Of a stretch of DNA of 64,000 bases, positions 62,768-64,000 are shown one piece after another. The position numbers and the translations under genes were made by a program. The stretch comes from Thermosporothrix hazakensis (GTDB taxonomy: Bacteria > Chloroflexota > Ktedonobacteria > Ktedonobacterales > Ktedonobacteraceae), in the NCBI RefSeq assembly GCF_003253565.1, contig NZ_QKUF01000012.1, positions 1 through 64,000 of the forward strand. The letters are read 5' to 3'. Each line of letters opens with the position of its first letter. Positions within the stretch are counted from its first letter, which is position 1. The notes under the pieces were generated by a model. It was given only the letters and a program-made list of their open reading frames with translations. It did no database searches and was not told the origin of the DNA.

Positions 62768-63904
62768 ATGGCAATTTCTTTCATTGAGAAGCCAAAAGAG
62801 CAGAAGAAGCGTTCAATGCTTACATCAGATATAGATCTTCTCGAAACAACAACAACCGAGGATACGGCAACCGACCTCGATGACGATCAGCTTGACCTTG
62901 ATGCCGACGTCCTGCTTGATGAGGATGAGGAGCAGGATGATGACTTTATTGACGATGATGAACTGCTGAACCCGCATCTGGATGCCGATGCGATTGCAGC
63001 CAGCGTCGAAGCCGGCGTTGATGATTCTCTGAGCTGGTATCTGCGCGAGATGGGCCGCACTCCGCTGCTGACCGCAGAGGAAGAGATTCGTCTTGCTCAG
63101 ATGATGGAGCGTGGTCGCCTTGAGCGCGAGAGCGCCGAGCTGCTGAAGACCGCACCCGATCGCCATATCATGGCACAGGCTGAAGAGGCACAGCGCCGCC
63201 TGATCGAGGCCAACCTGCGTCTTGTCGTCAGCATCGCCAAAAAGTACAAGGGGCGCGGCCTGACACTGCTTGACCTGATTCAGGAAGGCAACAGCGGCCT
63301 GATGCTGGCAGCGGAGAAGTTTGATTACACAAAGGGCTTTAAGTTCAGCACCTATGCAACATGGTGGATTCGGCAGGCTATCAGCCGCGCCATTGCCAAC
63401 CAGGGTCGCACGATTCGCCTCCCGGTACACCTTGTTGAGACGATCAATCGCACCATGCGTGTCAGCTCTCGTCTCTTCCAGGAGCTCGGGCGCGAACCGA
63501 CGGCTGAAGAGATCGCCTCTCGCATGGGCACCAGCGTCGAGCATGTACAGGATCTGATTAAGGCCAACCAGCAGCCAATCAGCCTTGAAACACCAATTGG
63601 TGAGGAAGGCGATAACGAGCTTGGTGACTTTGTGGAGGATTCCGTTGCCCCATCTCCAACCGAGGTGACAACGCATCGTCAACTGCGCGAACAGATCGAT
63701 ACGGCGCTATCGATTCTCTCTGACCGCGAGCGCTATGTCATTCAGCAGCGATTCGGTCTGCTTGATGGTCGAAGCCGCACGCTGGCAGAGATCGGACAGG
63801 AGTTGCATCTGTCACGCGAGCGCGCACGCCAGATTGAGGCACGCGCACTGAGGAAGCTGCGCCATTCAAAGAGCTGCTTGCAGCTAAAGGATTTCCTCGA
63901 CTAA
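62768..63904 (+). CDS. rpoD: Primary RNA polymerase sigma factor (RpoD/SigA)
   Basis: This 378-residue sigma-70 protein has a short acidic N-terminus (about 20-80, rich in Asp/Glu; region 1.1-like), region 1.2 ([20 protein letters not shown]), region 2 ([40 protein letters not shown]), region 3, and region 4 ([30 protein letters not shown]). It directs core polymerase to housekeeping promoters. AAGGAG precedes the ATG. The length and acidic start fit group 1 in Chloroflexota. Confidence 0.95.
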   Translation: MAISFIEKPKEQKKRSMLTSDIDLLETTTTEDTATDLDDDQLDLDADVLLDEDEEQDDDFIDDDELLNPHLDADAIAASVEAGVDDSLSWYLREMGRTPLLTAEEEIRLAQMMERGRLERESAELLKTAPDRHIMAQAEEAQRRLIEANLRLVVSIAKKYKGRGLTLLDLIQEGNSGLMLAAEKFDYTKGFKFSTYATWWIRQAISRAIANQGRTIRLPVHLVETINRTMRVSSRLFQELGREPTAEEIASRMGTSVEHVQDLIKANQQPISLETPIGEEGDNELGDFVEDSVAPSPTEVTTHRQLREQIDTALSILSDRERYVIQQRFGLLDGRSRTLAEIGQELHLSRERARQIEARALRKLRHSKSCLQLKDFLD

Positions 63905-63905
63905 T

Positions 63906-63982
63906 CTCCTCCCCTCAAGGCATGCGCCGGGGAGGAGAAGCGTGCCTCTGCGCCGCAGAGGCTCCCTCCCCTTAAGGCATGC
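63906..63982. repeat. Hairpins with a 16-base direct repeat after rpoD
   Basis: TCCCCTCAAGGCATGC (63910-63925) recurs as TCCCCTTAAGGCATGC (63967-63982), a period of 57. The first copy lies in the loop of CTCCTCCCC/GGGGAGGAG (63906-63914 with 63929-63937). Between the copies is GCCTCTGCG/CGCAGAGGC (63944-63952 with 63954-63962). No U-tract follows. It continues towards the window edge. Confidence 0.65.
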
Positions 63983-64000
63983 AGGTTCTTTCCTCCTGTT

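Overview
This 64 kb window looks like chromosomal DNA of a Gram-positive-like soil bacterium. The best fit is the Ktedonobacteria (Chloroflexota). That placement is inferred from the gene repertoire: an S53 peptidase, an XRE/TPR regulator, WD40 and kinase-like regulators, a DUF5679 miniprotein, GlpP-type antitermination, many UTRA, PadR and WYL regulators, and a primary sigma factor with a short acidic N-terminus. Most genes are single units or short operons separated by clear rho-independent terminators. No tRNA, rRNA, phage or CRISPR array was found. The only mobile element is a cut-off IS200/IS605-type end with tnpB at the left edge.

Layout. 1-2.5 kb: tnpB fragment, a short (probably truncated) TPM-like secreted protein and a sedolisin-type lipoprotein peptidase. 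2.6-4.6 kb: nsrR divergent from hmp with an NsrR-like palindrome between them (nitric oxide defence). 4.7-10.8 kb: a GT1-like glycosyltransferase, a secreted SLT-domain protein, DUF4291, an unusual MerR-like-HTH/UTRA regulator, a double-HTH/TPR regulator and two small unknown proteins. 10.9-19.1 kb: a GH3 hydrolase and a glycerol regulon (two GlpP antiterminators, glpK, glpF and a convergent glpD whose leader carries a strong terminator). 19.6-22 kb: DUF5679, a GNAT enzyme and an orphan cas6. 22.2-32 kb: adenine deaminase, a WD40 pseudokinase, a membrane sensor-like protein, an NCS1 permease, a zinc-ribbon/propeller protein and a membrane protein. 32-41.5 kb: LysR with an MFS exporter, a lipid kinase, a GH125 mannosidase, an ABC-2 exporter, an SIS protein and an alkyltransferase-like protein. 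41.7-44.8 kb: two convergent Na+/H+ antiporter genes. 44.9-50.5 kb: GNAT, a tandem CBM3 protein, DUF3303, two neighbouring frameshifted genes (WYL regulator; prenyltransferase-like alpha/alpha protein) and a YeiH-type exporter. 50.6-56.8 kb: LysR, an orphan histidine kinase, and GntR with a sugar isomerase/oxidoreductase pair. 56.9-64 kb: propeller or repeat envelope proteins, PadR, GlsB-like, a molybdenum-carrier-like protein, Nudix, and the primary sigma factor.

The most striking observation is the CPA1-type antiporter at 41.7-43.4 kb. Its C-terminal rhodanese domain is interrupted by one in-frame TGA two residues after the catalytic Cys, in a CxC position. The reading frame continues with a complete rhodanese tail. 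A small hairpin at bacterial-SECIS distance follows the TGA. This could be a selenocysteine-containing antiporter-rhodanese fusion, or a simple nonsense mutation. Second in interest is a WYL regulator split at a perfect T TTA AAA slippery heptamer, where a -1 shift restores exactly the expected protein. The glycerol locus also shows duplicated antiterminators together with a leader terminator.
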